A program made the translations under genes and the position numbers. A DNA stretch of 24,167 bases from UBA5359 sp002410925 [NCBI: bacterium UBP13_UBA5359] (GTDB lineage: Bacteria; UBP13; UBA5359), in contig DHPR01000029.1 of assembly GCA_002410925.1 (NCBI GenBank), positions 1 through 24,167 of the forward strand, written 5' to 3'. The notes below the pieces were generated by a model, which did no database searches, was not told where the DNA came from, and saw only the letters and a program-made list of their open reading frames with translations. Shown here in pieces: positions 7,357-15,930 of this stretch. Position 1 is the first letter of the stretch. Each line of letters begins with the position of its first letter.

Positions 7357-8602
7357 CCCAATCACCCCCCCAACCCCCAAACACCTCTGCCATGTCGTCA
7401 CCATTCTTTATATTCACCGGACTCAGCCCGGCCATCTCCAACCGCCTGCTTTGTTCCTGCCTGGCAGCAATATATCTCTTTCGCCAACCTGTCCTGGCCA
7501 TCTTTGCATAAGTGGATGCATCAGGGCTGATCAGGAATACCGATATCCCTCGTGCTCTTGCTGCTATTATATTATCTGCCAGCAGCAAATCCGGATCAGA
7601 TGAGATAACATATATATTGGTACCAGGCTTACTCTCCAGGATACTCCTGGCCAGTGCTTCAGATAAAGGCTTTCCAGGCCGGCATTTAAGAGCCGCCAAC
7701 TCGGCTAAAATATTATAAAAATGATGCCGATTTATAGGCAATACCTCATCGCTGCCTTCGCTATTTATCTGAAAAGAGAGCCTCGTCCTTCCTTTTAGCA
7801 ATGAAACCGCCAGGCTGGCAGCCGCTGTAATAGCATCATCGAGAGCACCCTCAACCTTGAATCCGGTAGAGCAGGTGGAACGAGCATCGAGAAGAATAAT
7901 AGCAGTGGGAACAGCCTCCCTCTCAAACTCCTTGACAAAGAGCTTTCCCATGCGCGCAGTAGCCTTCCAATGTATCCTTTTCAGATCATCACCCTGGTGG
8001 TAATCTCTCAATCCGGCAAAGGTTTCTCTTCCTTCCGGAGCCAGTTTTGACAGATTATCGCCTGCTCTTCTGCTGTATCCGGCATTGGCAGCAGGTATTG
8101 TCAGAGGCACCGGTGCAGGATAAACGGTAACGGATTGAGCTGACAAAGCGTTATGTCGCATCCGAAGAATGCCTAATGGGTCGATGGCTTCAATATAAAG
8201 CTTATTATCGGGATAAATTCCTCGTCGTGCCATAACGACCTGATAATCTACATCCAGAGCCTCATAAGGGGCGAGCTTCTCTATCATTATGAGAGCTTCA
8301 GCCGCACCGGAAGAGAACGGCAACCGATCCCGAAGCATCAACCGCGGAATTATCCTGCCGGATTCATTCTTTACCTTTGCCGAGAGCATAATTTCCTCTC
8401 CCGCGAATACCCCTCCTTCAGACAGAATGCGTTCCACCCGTATGCCTCTAAGAATAAGATAAGCATAGAGACAGGATGCTGCCGCCAGGCTAAGCATACA
8501 AGTGGATATGTAGTAAATCGGCTTTATCTTATTGAGAGAGGCTATCAGAAAGAATGCAATACCTAAGAGAATATATACCGTTCCCCGGCGAGTGAACCTC
8601 AA
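7337..8602 (-). CDS. DUF58 domain protein (MoxR partner)
   Basis: Two N-terminal membrane helices (about 10-50), a beta-rich middle, then the DUF58 signature GLRDYHQGDDLKRIHWKATA (about residues 200-220) and a von Willebrand-A-like C-terminal half (TAIILLDARS... as the first strand). DUF58 proteins are routinely encoded beside MoxR ATPases and are thought to be their substrates or adaptors. The start is a TTG at 8600-8602 whose last bases form TTGA with the MoxR stop, giving tight coupling. The last 13 residues (GGWGGDWGWLFSM) are read from the repeat patch downstream and look like an accidental extension past the normal end near MAEVF. Confidence 0.9.
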   Translation of the reverse strand: MRFTRRGTVYILLGIAFFLIASLNKIKPIYYISTCMLSLAAASCLYAYLILRGIRVERILSEGGVFAGEEIMLSAKVKNESGRIIPRLMLRDRLPFSSGAAEALIMIEKLAPYEALDVDYQVVMARRGIYPDNKLYIEAIDPLGILRMRHNALSAQSVTVYPAPVPLTIPAANAGYSRRAGDNLSKLAPEGRETFAGLRDYHQGDDLKRIHWKATARMGKLFVKEFEREAVPTAIILLDARSTCSTGFKVEGALDDAITAAASLAVSLLKGRTRLSFQINSEGSDEVLPINRHHFYNILAELAALKCRPGKPLSEALARSILESKPGTNIYVISSDPDLLLADNIIAARARGISVFLISPDASTYAKMARTGWRKRYIAARQEQSRRLEMAGLSPVNIKNGDDMAEVFGGWGGDWGWLFSM

Positions 8603-9552
8603 TCCTTCTCACCACCGTCAACAGGCACCTCTTCCAGAAGTCGTTCAATAATCCTGCGCCCGTCAATTCCGTGCAGCGTTACCTCTGGACGCAATATCAA
8701 ACGATGAGCCAAAACATCACCAGCCATAGCTTTTATGTCATCCGGCAAAACATAATCTCTCCCTTTTATAACAGCCAACGCTTGAGAAGAGCGGTAGAGA
8801 GCTATAGATCCTCTGGGAGATGCACCCAGATAGACATCCTTTTCTATGCGAGTAGCCCTTACCAGCCGAAGAATATAGGCCCGGGCAACATCGCTGACCA
8901 CTATGCCATGGATATATTCACTTATAGATACTATATCCTCAGGTTCGACAATTCTCCTGGCCTGCTCAAGGCCGCTTTGGCCGCCCTGGCTGCGCAATAT
9001 GGCATCTTCCGCATCAGCTTCAGGATAGCCAGGGGATAAACACATCTGGAATCTGTCCAGCTGAGCTTCCGGCAAAGGATATGTTCCTTCATACTCTACC
9101 GGGTTCTGAGTACCTATGACAAAGAAGGGTTTTTTCAAAGGATACGTTCTGCCTTCAGCCGATACCTGCCGTTCCTCCATGCATTCCAGCAAGCTGGACT
9201 GAGTCTTGGGACTGGAACGATTGATCTCATCCGCCAGCAAGATATTAGTAAAGACAGGGCCGGGCTGAAACTCAAAAGTACTCTCTCCCTGATTATAAAC
9301 AACCGATCCCGTAATATCCGAAGGCACAAGATCAGGAGTAAATTGCACGCGCTTGAAATCGCAGCCTGAGACAAGACCGAAAGCTTTGGCCAAAACAGTT
9401 TTGCCTACTCCCGGCACATCTTCAAGCAATAAATGACCGCCGCTCAACATAGCTGACAACGCATGTTCAAGCACCTGCCGCTTACCGATGATAATTTTCT
9501 CCAATTCTGATAATATATCCGTTATAGCAATCATTACTTCTTCACGTGTCAT
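8599..9552 (-). CDS. MoxR-family AAA+ ATPase
   Basis: A 317-residue AAA+ ATPase. Walker A is EDVPGVGKT with Lys51, Walker B is ILLADEINRSSPKTQ, sensor 1 lies in FFVIGTQNPVEYEGTYPLPE, and the C-terminal lid follows. MoxR ATPases act as chaperones that mature or activate metal-enzyme or envelope complexes with DUF58/VWA partners. The start ATG has AGGAG eight bases upstream. The order moxR, DUF58, tgpA is the classical one and defines a functional module. The gene starts 42 bp after trkA, with no terminator between them, so read-through from the potassium genes is likely. Confidence 0.95.
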   Translation of the reverse strand: MTREEVMIAITDILSELEKIIIGKRQVLEHALSAMLSGGHLLLEDVPGVGKTVLAKAFGLVSGCDFKRVQFTPDLVPSDITGSVVYNQGESTFEFQPGPVFTNILLADEINRSSPKTQSSLLECMEERQVSAEGRTYPLKKPFFVIGTQNPVEYEGTYPLPEAQLDRFQMCLSPGYPEADAEDAILRSQGGQSGLEQARRIVEPEDIVSISEYIHGIVVSDVARAYILRLVRATRIEKDVYLGASPRGSIALYRSSQALAVIKGRDYVLPDDIKAMAGDVLAHRLILRPEVTLHGIDGRRIIERLLEEVPVDGGEKD

Positions 9553-9594
9553 AGCTCATTCTCCTAAAAAGGTGTTAAAGCGCCCCGATCCAAA

Positions 9595-10245
9595 TCAAGG
9601 CCTGAAATAATCAAGTCGGTCCTCCCGCCCCATTACGATAAGAATATCGCCCTCTTCCAAACGATCTGCGCCACCGGGAGATACAATCAGATTATTGCCT
9701 CTCTTTATTACCAGTATATTTATACCCATCATGGTCTTCAAGCCCAATTCGGACAAGGTCTTTCCAAACATCTTGGCCGGCGTAGATACCTCGACAATGC
9801 TGTAATCCGCAGTCAGAGGAATATAATCCACTATTGTCTGGGATATCAGGCTATGAGCCACCTTGACTCCCATATCTCGCTCCGGAAATACCACTCTATC
9901 CGCTCCAACCTTCATCAGAATATTGCTCTGGATATTGCTGAGCGCCTTGGCTACGATATACCTGGCGCCTAATTGCTTGAGATTCAGAGTTATTATTATA
10001 CTATCCTCAAGATTGGAGCCGCGTCCAACAATAACAACATCAAAATTTGTTACTCCCAGGCTATGCATCGCCTCCATATCGGTGGCATCCATTTGAACCA
10101 CATGCGTGACATCGTCCATCATATTGCGAACGATCTCCGCATTATTATCGACGCCCAAGACCTCATGTCCCATGCCGTATAAAGTCCTGGCCACACTAGC
10201 GCCGAAAAAGCCCAGGCCGATTACCAGAAAGCTCTTCTTTTTCAT
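9595..10245 (-). CDS. Potassium uptake regulator, TrkA/KtrA type
   Basis: A 216-residue RCK protein. The N-terminal Rossmann domain has the GLGFFGASVA nucleotide loop and an acidic residue at the end of strand 2 (VLGVDNN), indicating NAD(H) or ATP/ADP binding. The C-terminal half is an RCK_C domain (about 135-216). One RCK_N plus one RCK_C gives the size of KtrA, half of E. coli TrkA. It forms a cytoplasmic ring that gates the membrane subunit encoded just upstream. The ATG at 10243-10245 has GGGTGAG well placed; a GTG at 10257 overlapping the trkH stop as GTGA is the alternative start (220 aa). Confidence 0.92.
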   Translation of the reverse strand: MKKKSFLVIGLGFFGASVARTLYGMGHEVLGVDNNAEIVRNMMDDVTHVVQMDATDMEAMHSLGVTNFDVVIVGRGSNLEDSIIITLNLKQLGARYIVAKALSNIQSNILMKVGADRVVFPERDMGVKVAHSLISQTIVDYIPLTADYSIVEVSTPAKMFGKTLSELGLKTMMGINILVIKRGNNLIVSPGGADRLEEGDILIVMGREDRLDYFRP

Positions 10246-10253
10246 ATCATCAC

Positions 10254-11621
10254 TCACCCTATCGATATTCTTTCTTCAGGATATGATACCGGTACTCCTC
10301 TTCTGCGTTGAGCCAGAGCGGTCGCAAGAGTCAGCGGGCCTACTCTACCTGCAAACATGACAAAGGGTATTATCATCTTCCCTGCAATAGAAAGTTTTGG
10401 CGTAATACCTGTGCTTAGCCCCACCGTGCCGAAGGCTGAAACCACTTCGAAAAGGATACTCATAAACTCCTTATCCTCTATTATTACCAGAGCCATGGTG
10501 GCTATCACCACCAGGAAGAGCGCCAGCAAGGTTATCGCCAAAGCGCGCAGAGCCAGATCAAAAGGAATACGCCTGCCACTGATATTTATTTCCTCCCCCG
10601 CACTGATTACCGACCCTGCGCTGATTAGCAACAACGCAAATGTGGTCGTTTTTATGCCCCCGCCCGTTCCTCCCGGCGATGCGCCTACGAACATCAGTAT
10701 GACGATAAGCAGCAATGTCGCCCCGCTCATATCTCCTATGCTGATCGTGTTAAAACCTGCTGTTCTAGGCGTTACCGCCTGAAAAAAGGAGGCCCATATC
10801 TTCTGTATCAAGGAGAGCTTTCCCAAAGTAGCCGGATTGCCGTATTCAAGAAAAAATATAGCCAGAGTTCCAGCAGCTATGAGTACAATCGTAGTAACAA
10901 GCACTATTTTAGTATGCAACAGCAAGTGAGGATGGCGATGTCTCCGCGTATCATAAAGATCGGCGATAACCATGAAGCCTATTCCACCGCTCGTTATCAG
11001 ACTGCAAATCACGATATTGACCAGAGGGTCACCGACAAAAGCCGTAAGATTAGTAAAAGGACCTGTATAGGGCCCAAGTATATCGAAGCCGGCGTTACAG
11101 AAAGCGGAAACCGCATGAAAGATCGATAGGAAAAGGCCTCGTTTGAATCCGTAAAGCGGCCACCATCTGATCAACAGCAGAAGCGCTCCTGTTCCCTCTA
11201 TGATAAAGGTCACCCGTACTACATATTTAACCAGCTTGACCATACCCTGCAATGAAATCTGGCCCAGGGATTCTCTGATAAGCAATCTCTCCCGCAGCCC
11301 GATTCTTCGCCGTAAAATAGCAAAGATTATCGTCGACATGGTCATAAAGCCCAGCCCGCCTATCTGTATCAACATCAGTATGACCAATTGCCCAAGGAAG
11401 GTAAAGGTAGTGCCCGTATCCGTCACTACCAATCCTGTAACACAAACAGCGGAGTTGGATGTAAAAAAAGCATCCAGCGGAGATAGATGCTTCCCTGCCT
11501 GAGTCATTCCGGGTAAGGAGAGCAGAAAAGCCCCGACAATGATCACCAGAAGGAAACCCAGAACCATTACCTGCGGCGGTGTTAAACTGCTCTTTTTGTT
11601 AATTCCAGCTGCGACCGACAT
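10254..11621 (-). CDS. Potassium uptake membrane subunit, TrkH/KtrB type
   Basis: Cation channel of the superfamily of K+ transporters, 455 residues, built from four M1-P-M2 repeats. The four pore loops with their filter glycines are recognisable: AVCVTGLV, SAFCNAGFD, VTPRTAGFN and AFGTVGLST. The partner TrkA/KtrA-type protein is encoded immediately downstream, making a two-component K+ uptake system. I use the ATG at 11619-11621 (CGGAG eight bases upstream) over an in-frame GTG at 11636. The gene then overlaps the 3' end of the upstream ligase gene by 23 bases. Whether it is Na+-coupled (Ktr) or H+-coupled (Trk) cannot be told here. Confidence 0.93.
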   Translation of the reverse strand: MSVAAGINKKSSLTPPQVMVLGFLLVIIVGAFLLSLPGMTQAGKHLSPLDAFFTSNSAVCVTGLVVTDTGTTFTFLGQLVILMLIQIGGLGFMTMSTIIFAILRRRIGLRERLLIRESLGQISLQGMVKLVKYVVRVTFIIEGTGALLLLIRWWPLYGFKRGLFLSIFHAVSAFCNAGFDILGPYTGPFTNLTAFVGDPLVNIVICSLITSGGIGFMVIADLYDTRRHRHPHLLLHTKIVLVTTIVLIAAGTLAIFFLEYGNPATLGKLSLIQKIWASFFQAVTPRTAGFNTISIGDMSGATLLLIVILMFVGASPGGTGGGIKTTTFALLLISAGSVISAGEEINISGRRIPFDLALRALAITLLALFLVVIATMALVIIEDKEFMSILFEVVSAFGTVGLSTGITPKLSIAGKMIIPFVMFAGRVGPLTLATALAQRRRGVPVSYPEERISIG

Positions 11622-13737
11622 TCTTATGCTCCGCACCCTTCTCGCTCATAGACTTTAGAGCCTCTTTTACCAACCAACTGCCGTCATCATTGGCTGACAA
11701 AAACTCTGCCTCGCTGTTTGCAATAGATATCTCTCCCAGATTACTTGCCACCAGACATCGCAAAGCATGGGCCTTGATATTTTTCGGTTCAACAATCACT
11801 GCTCTTGACAGCAGAGGTAATGCCCTTTCAGGCTGGCCTTTATATGCCAGCAAGTTGCCGAAATTAACCAGGGTAAGCGCATAATTAGGATCATGAGAGA
11901 TGCTTCTAACGTAGTACCGCATAGCCTGGTCATAATCCTCTAGATTCATATAAGAGGCGGCAATCAGGTTTAAAGCGGATTCCGGATTATCGGTAACCGG
12001 CAACGCTCTTTCAGCGGCTTCCACTGCGTCCTTCAATAACTGCCGGCAGATAGAAGCTTTATCCCTCTTCTTTTCAGCTAATTTGAAATACTTCTGTCCC
12101 AGCGAAAGCCATCCACAGCCCGATTTAGGCAGATAAGCTACCGCCTGCCGGTTATGCTTAACGGCCTCTTCAAGCTGTCCTTTGCTTGCCAGAGAATCTG
12201 CTGCCCATATACCGGAATAACCCCGGTATGTTCTGTATACAGATAAGATATTCACAGCTGCCAGAAGAAGCAGGCATAGTGCCGGCAGTTTGAGAAGCGC
12301 TCCCTTTGAATCTCCAGGTGCGTTTGCCTCTTTAGAAGCCTGAAGCGCGGGTAGGTGCCGAGGCGCTGAAGGTTCTAAAGTAAACCACCAGTAAAGCTCT
12401 ATCACCCCGATATAGAGATAGAAATAGACCAGGGTGGCAAGAATATCGAAATTGGCCAGATTATGAATTAATACCGCTATAAAGGAGGCTCCTATTGAAG
12501 TAGCCAGCGCCAAATCTTCCCGAGATCGCTGCAGAGGTATAAAAACAAAAATTCTGCGCATGGAAAGAGCAATTATCGCCAGATATACCAAGAGGCCGAA
12601 AAAGCCGTAGTTGGCTAAATAAGCCAGATAATTATTGTGTGGGTTATCATAGTTGGTTCCAGGCTCAAGCCTGGCCAGCTCCAGCGATTTAAGCGGAGTA
12701 AAAGCCACACGAAAAGCCTCATGCCCTGAACCGAACAAGGGAGACTGCTTTACCAGCGCCAGTGAATCGCGCCACAATAGAAGCCTGACTCTGACTGTAA
12801 AGGGATCCTGGAGGCGATTCATTATCCCCTGTGATAAACCGGATGTCTTTAAGCCGGCAGCAACCAACGCTATCAACAGAAGCATCACCATCGCTGCTTT
12901 AAGCCGGTTTATGCTTTTACCAGAGTTCGTATTCTCTTTATGGCGGCCTGCCGCTATCACTATGATAAAAAACAAGGTCCCGGCAAGGGCTCCTATCCAG
13001 GCCCCTCTGGTATAAGTAGCAACAAGAACAGCCGCTGTCAGTATAAAGGAAAGTATATAAAAGACTTTCCCCACGCGGTGCTTGACGTAGAAGTATAATC
13101 CCAAATTAAGGAAGACGCAATAAAGAAGTGTATTGGCAAGGAATTCAGGGTTTCCGATGGTGGAATAAATACGAGGTCCGTAAACTTGCTCAAAGCCTGC
13201 TAGATCAGGAAAAAATCTTTGAATCATACCAAAGATAGAAAGCAAGAAACCTGCCATGGCAAAGGCCTTGAGCAAGAATATTAACTGCTCCCGCCGTTGT
13301 ATAGCCAAAGTCACTGTCCAGAAAAGTGCAATCAGGCTTATGGCCGTCGGCAGGCTCAAACTGCGAATATCGCTTCCATACCATGACAACGAAGGCTTGA
13401 CGGAGAATACGGTAGATAGCGCCAAACTGATGACCTGCAGCAACAACAGGACCGTCATGATCGATGGCCATCTCTTTATCCTCTGCAGCAATGCAGCTAG
13501 GGAATGCGGGAAGCCCGAAGACTGAAGCTTTTCAGATGCAATCTCTTTATCCCCCTGCACCTTTGTGCCTGACAAAAAAAACCAAGCCAGAGCTACCATA
13601 ATCAAGCTGAATAGACTGGAAAATACCAGCAGCTTGGGTATCAAAAAGGCGAATATCGGCCGCCTGAAAAAAGCTAACGGAACTGCCAATACCAGCAGGT
13701 AATGAAGATAAACGGCCATATTCCACGAGACTTTCAA
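11599..13737 (-). CDS. O-antigen ligase/PglL-like membrane protein with C-terminal TPRs
   Basis: A 712-residue protein with about twelve membrane helices followed by a TPR region from about residue 510. The Wzy_C segment includes TYTRGAWIGALAGTLFF, and the large periplasmic loop ends with the ligase signature H-[NSQ]-x9-GxxG at His367 (HNNYLAYLANYGFFG). The family transfers lipid-linked glycans to lipid A core (WaaL), polymerises them (Wzy), or glycosylates pilins and other proteins (PglL/PilO). The position directly after three pilT-like genes makes the protein-glycosylating option attractive but unproven. The start is TTG at 13735-13737, sharing TTGA with the stop of the third pilT gene and with GGGAG upstream. 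The TPRs are probably protein-interaction modules. Confidence 0.85.
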   Translation of the reverse strand: MKVSWNMAVYLHYLLVLAVPLAFFRRPIFAFLIPKLLVFSSLFSLIMVALAWFFLSGTKVQGDKEIASEKLQSSGFPHSLAALLQRIKRWPSIMTVLLLLQVISLALSTVFSVKPSLSWYGSDIRSLSLPTAISLIALFWTVTLAIQRREQLIFLLKAFAMAGFLLSIFGMIQRFFPDLAGFEQVYGPRIYSTIGNPEFLANTLLYCVFLNLGLYFYVKHRVGKVFYILSFILTAAVLVATYTRGAWIGALAGTLFFIIVIAAGRHKENTNSGKSINRLKAAMVMLLLIALVAAGLKTSGLSQGIMNRLQDPFTVRVRLLLWRDSLALVKQSPLFGSGHEAFRVAFTPLKSLELARLEPGTNYDNPHNNYLAYLANYGFFGLLVYLAIIALSMRRIFVFIPLQRSREDLALATSIGASFIAVLIHNLANFDILATLVYFYLYIGVIELYWWFTLEPSAPRHLPALQASKEANAPGDSKGALLKLPALCLLLLAAVNILSVYRTYRGYSGIWAADSLASKGQLEEAVKHNRQAVAYLPKSGCGWLSLGQKYFKLAEKKRDKASICRQLLKDAVEAAERALPVTDNPESALNLIAASYMNLEDYDQAMRYYVRSISHDPNYALTLVNFGNLLAYKGQPERALPLLSRAVIVEPKNIKAHALRCLVASNLGEISIANSEAEFLSANDDGSWLVKEALKSMSEKGAEHKNVGRSWN

Positions 13738-14843
13738 TGTCTTGACTCCCGCAAAACATCCTGCGTGCCGCTGCCGCTGAATATACCTCGCATATTCAAA
13801 TCAAACTCCCTGGCATTGTCCGCCTTGGATAATGCCTCTTCATAAGTGACGATTTCCTGCTTGCAAAGCTCCACCAGAGATTGATTCAGCGTATGCATAC
13901 CATGAAAAGAACCCTTCTGTATCTCCCCGTATATAGTTCTGGCGGATGCCTCCTCAAGAATCATATCCCTAATTGTAGGCGAAGCTATAAGTATCTCCGT
14001 AGCCAGGGCACGCCCGCTGCCGTCCTTTTTAGCCAGTAGCCGTTGTGAGATAATGCCCTGTAGATTGTTAGCCAGTTGCAGCCTGATCTGCATCTGCTGG
14101 CCGGAAGGAAAGACATCGATTATACGGTCCACTGTCTGAGCCGCATCGGCCGTATGCAAAGTACTTAAAACCAAATGGCCGGTTTCAGCAGCGGTAATGG
14201 CTGCAGCTATAGTTTCCGGATCCCGCATCTCACCAATAAGAATAACATCCGGATCCTGCCTCAGAACATGCTTTAACGCCAAAGCGAATGAATCGGTATC
14301 CAGACCTATCTCCCGCTGACTTATCAAACTCTTCTTATCCTCGTAAAGAAATTCTATGGGATCTTCAATGGTCACTATATGGCACGATCTATTGATATTT
14401 ATCTGCTCTATCATAGCTGCCAGAGTGGTAGATTTGCCTGAACCGGTAGGCCCGGTTACCAGCACCAGGCCTCGGTTATGCCTGGTCAGATCCTTAGCTA
14501 TTAGAGGAAGCCCCAGAGCCTCGAGCGCCGGCACCTCTACGGGAACCATACGAACCGCTATCTCCACCGTGCCGCACTGTTTGAAGATATTTACCCTGAA
14601 ACGAGCCAGATTCTCTATACTATAGGCCAAATCCATCTCGTAACAGCCCTCTTCCATCCTTCGCCGTTGTGCTGGAGAGAGCATGCCCCCGGCAAGCGCC
14701 AGAGTAGTATCAGGGGATAACGGCTCGTTACCAGCAGTTACCAGCTGCCCATTGATACGTATTACAGGCGGAACACCGGCTTTTATATGTAAATCCGATC
14801 CTTTGTGCTCCACCATTAAATTCAGTAGTTCATCTATATGCAT
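13734..14843 (-). CDS. PilT-family ATPase, third tandem copy (divergent)
   Basis: A 369-residue secretion/retraction ATPase of the PilT/PilU group. Walker A is GPTGSGKST with Lys137, Walker B is DVILIGEMRD, and the His box is STLHTADAAQTVDRIIDVFP. The frame can be extended upstream to 14966, but that would run through the second pilT gene. The ATG at 14841-14843 gives MHIDELLNLM, matching the first copy, and lies 19 bp after the upstream stop. The C-terminal retraction motif (AIRNLIRE in PilT) reads TIRDMILE, losing the arginine, so this copy is more PilU-like or specialised. Its stop overlaps the ligase start (TTGA). Confidence 0.93.
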   Translation of the reverse strand: MHIDELLNLMVEHKGSDLHIKAGVPPVIRINGQLVTAGNEPLSPDTTLALAGGMLSPAQRRRMEEGCYEMDLAYSIENLARFRVNIFKQCGTVEIAVRMVPVEVPALEALGLPLIAKDLTRHNRGLVLVTGPTGSGKSTTLAAMIEQININRSCHIVTIEDPIEFLYEDKKSLISQREIGLDTDSFALALKHVLRQDPDVILIGEMRDPETIAAAITAAETGHLVLSTLHTADAAQTVDRIIDVFPSGQQMQIRLQLANNLQGIISQRLLAKKDGSGRALATEILIASPTIRDMILEEASARTIYGEIQKGSFHGMHTLNQSLVELCKQEIVTYEEALSKADNAREFDLNMRGIFSGSGTQDVLRESRH

Positions 14844-14862
14844 AATTTGCTCAACTTCAAGC

Positions 14863-15915
14863 TTACTCCAGCATCTGTTCAAATGCCTGCGGATTATGAA
14901 CCTTGGATAATGCTTCTTCCTTAGTAATAAGACCCTTGGCATAGAGATCAAGAAGGCACTGATCAAGCGTCATCATACCCAGCTTGCTGCCGGTCTGCAG
15001 CATGGAGGCTATCTGATGTGTTTTAGCCTCACGAATCATATTGCGTATGGCCGGACTGGCCACCATGACTTCAAAGGCCGCTACGCGCCCTTTGCCATCA
15101 GCCTTGCGACAGAGCATCTGTGAAATGACTCCCAGCAGGTTAACCGAAAGCTGCATCCTGACTTGAGCCTGTTGATGAATGGGGAAAACGTCGATAATTC
15201 TATCGACGGTTTGAACTGCATCCGTAGTGTGCAGCGTTCCAAATACCAGGTGTCCGGTCTCAGCCGAGGTGATCGCCAAAGATATAGTTTCCAAGTCTCT
15301 CATCTCACCCACAAGGATAACATCGGGATCCTGCCGCAGAACTGCGCGCAGAGCGGCAGAGAAGGAGTAAGTATCCTCACCCAACTCACGCTGATTAACA
15401 AGCGCCTCTTTATCCTCATAGACAAACTCCACCGGGTCCTCCATAGTCATTATATGGCAGGCCTCCTGAGCGTTGCGATAATCAAGCATAGCGGCTAAAG
15501 TGGTGGTTTTACCCGAACCTGTAGGACCGGTTACCAAAACCAATCCTCTGGGCTTCATTGCCAGATCGGCACAAACCTGAGGCAGACTCAGCTCTTCCAT
15601 AGTCTTTATCCTCAAAGGTATGGCACGAAAACAACCGCCTATAGTCTCCCGCTGTTGAAAGACATTAACACGGAACCTGGCCAGTCCCTCTATGCTATAG
15701 GCCAGATCCAGTTCCAGATCACGTTCAAAACGCGCCTGCCTTTCAGGAGTCAGAATGCTGTATATAAGCGCGCGGCATTTATCATTATCAAGCACCTCGA
15801 ACTCAGAAGGGACAAGCTCGCCGTAAATTCTCAACATCGGTGAACAGCCGGCCTTGAGAATGACGTCAGATGCATCCTTCTCTACGGCGTTTCTCAATAT
15901 ATCATCTAAAACCAT
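14863..15915 (-). CDS. PilT-family ATPase, second tandem copy
   Basis: A 350-residue hexameric retraction-type ATPase. Walker A is GPTGSGKTT with Lys136, Walker B is DVILVGEMRDLET, the His box is GTLHTTDAVQTVDRIIDVFP, and the C-terminal AIRNMIRE is close to the canonical AIRNLIRE needed for pilus retraction. The start ATG has GGAGG about ten bases upstream, and the gene begins 15 bp after the first copy ends. The N-terminal PAS-like domain is slightly diverged (VILKAGCSPML where the first copy has LHLKVGEPPVM). It acts in the cytoplasm on a type IV pilus platform protein, which is not encoded in this window. Confidence 0.95.
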   Translation of the reverse strand: MVLDDILRNAVEKDASDVILKAGCSPMLRIYGELVPSEFEVLDNDKCRALIYSILTPERQARFERDLELDLAYSIEGLARFRVNVFQQRETIGGCFRAIPLRIKTMEELSLPQVCADLAMKPRGLVLVTGPTGSGKTTTLAAMLDYRNAQEACHIMTMEDPVEFVYEDKEALVNQRELGEDTYSFSAALRAVLRQDPDVILVGEMRDLETISLAITSAETGHLVFGTLHTTDAVQTVDRIIDVFPIHQQAQVRMQLSVNLLGVISQMLCRKADGKGRVAAFEVMVASPAIRNMIREAKTHQIASMLQTGSKLGMMTLDQCLLDLYAKGLITKEEALSKVHNPQAFEQMLE

Positions 15916-15930
15916 AGTCCTGCACCCTCC

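Noticed and set aside
7170-7361. A 63-residue frame on the minus strand between DUF58 and tgpA
   Set aside because: It is translated directly from the degenerate repeats, has no family match I recognise and no supported ribosome site; it overlaps both neighbours.
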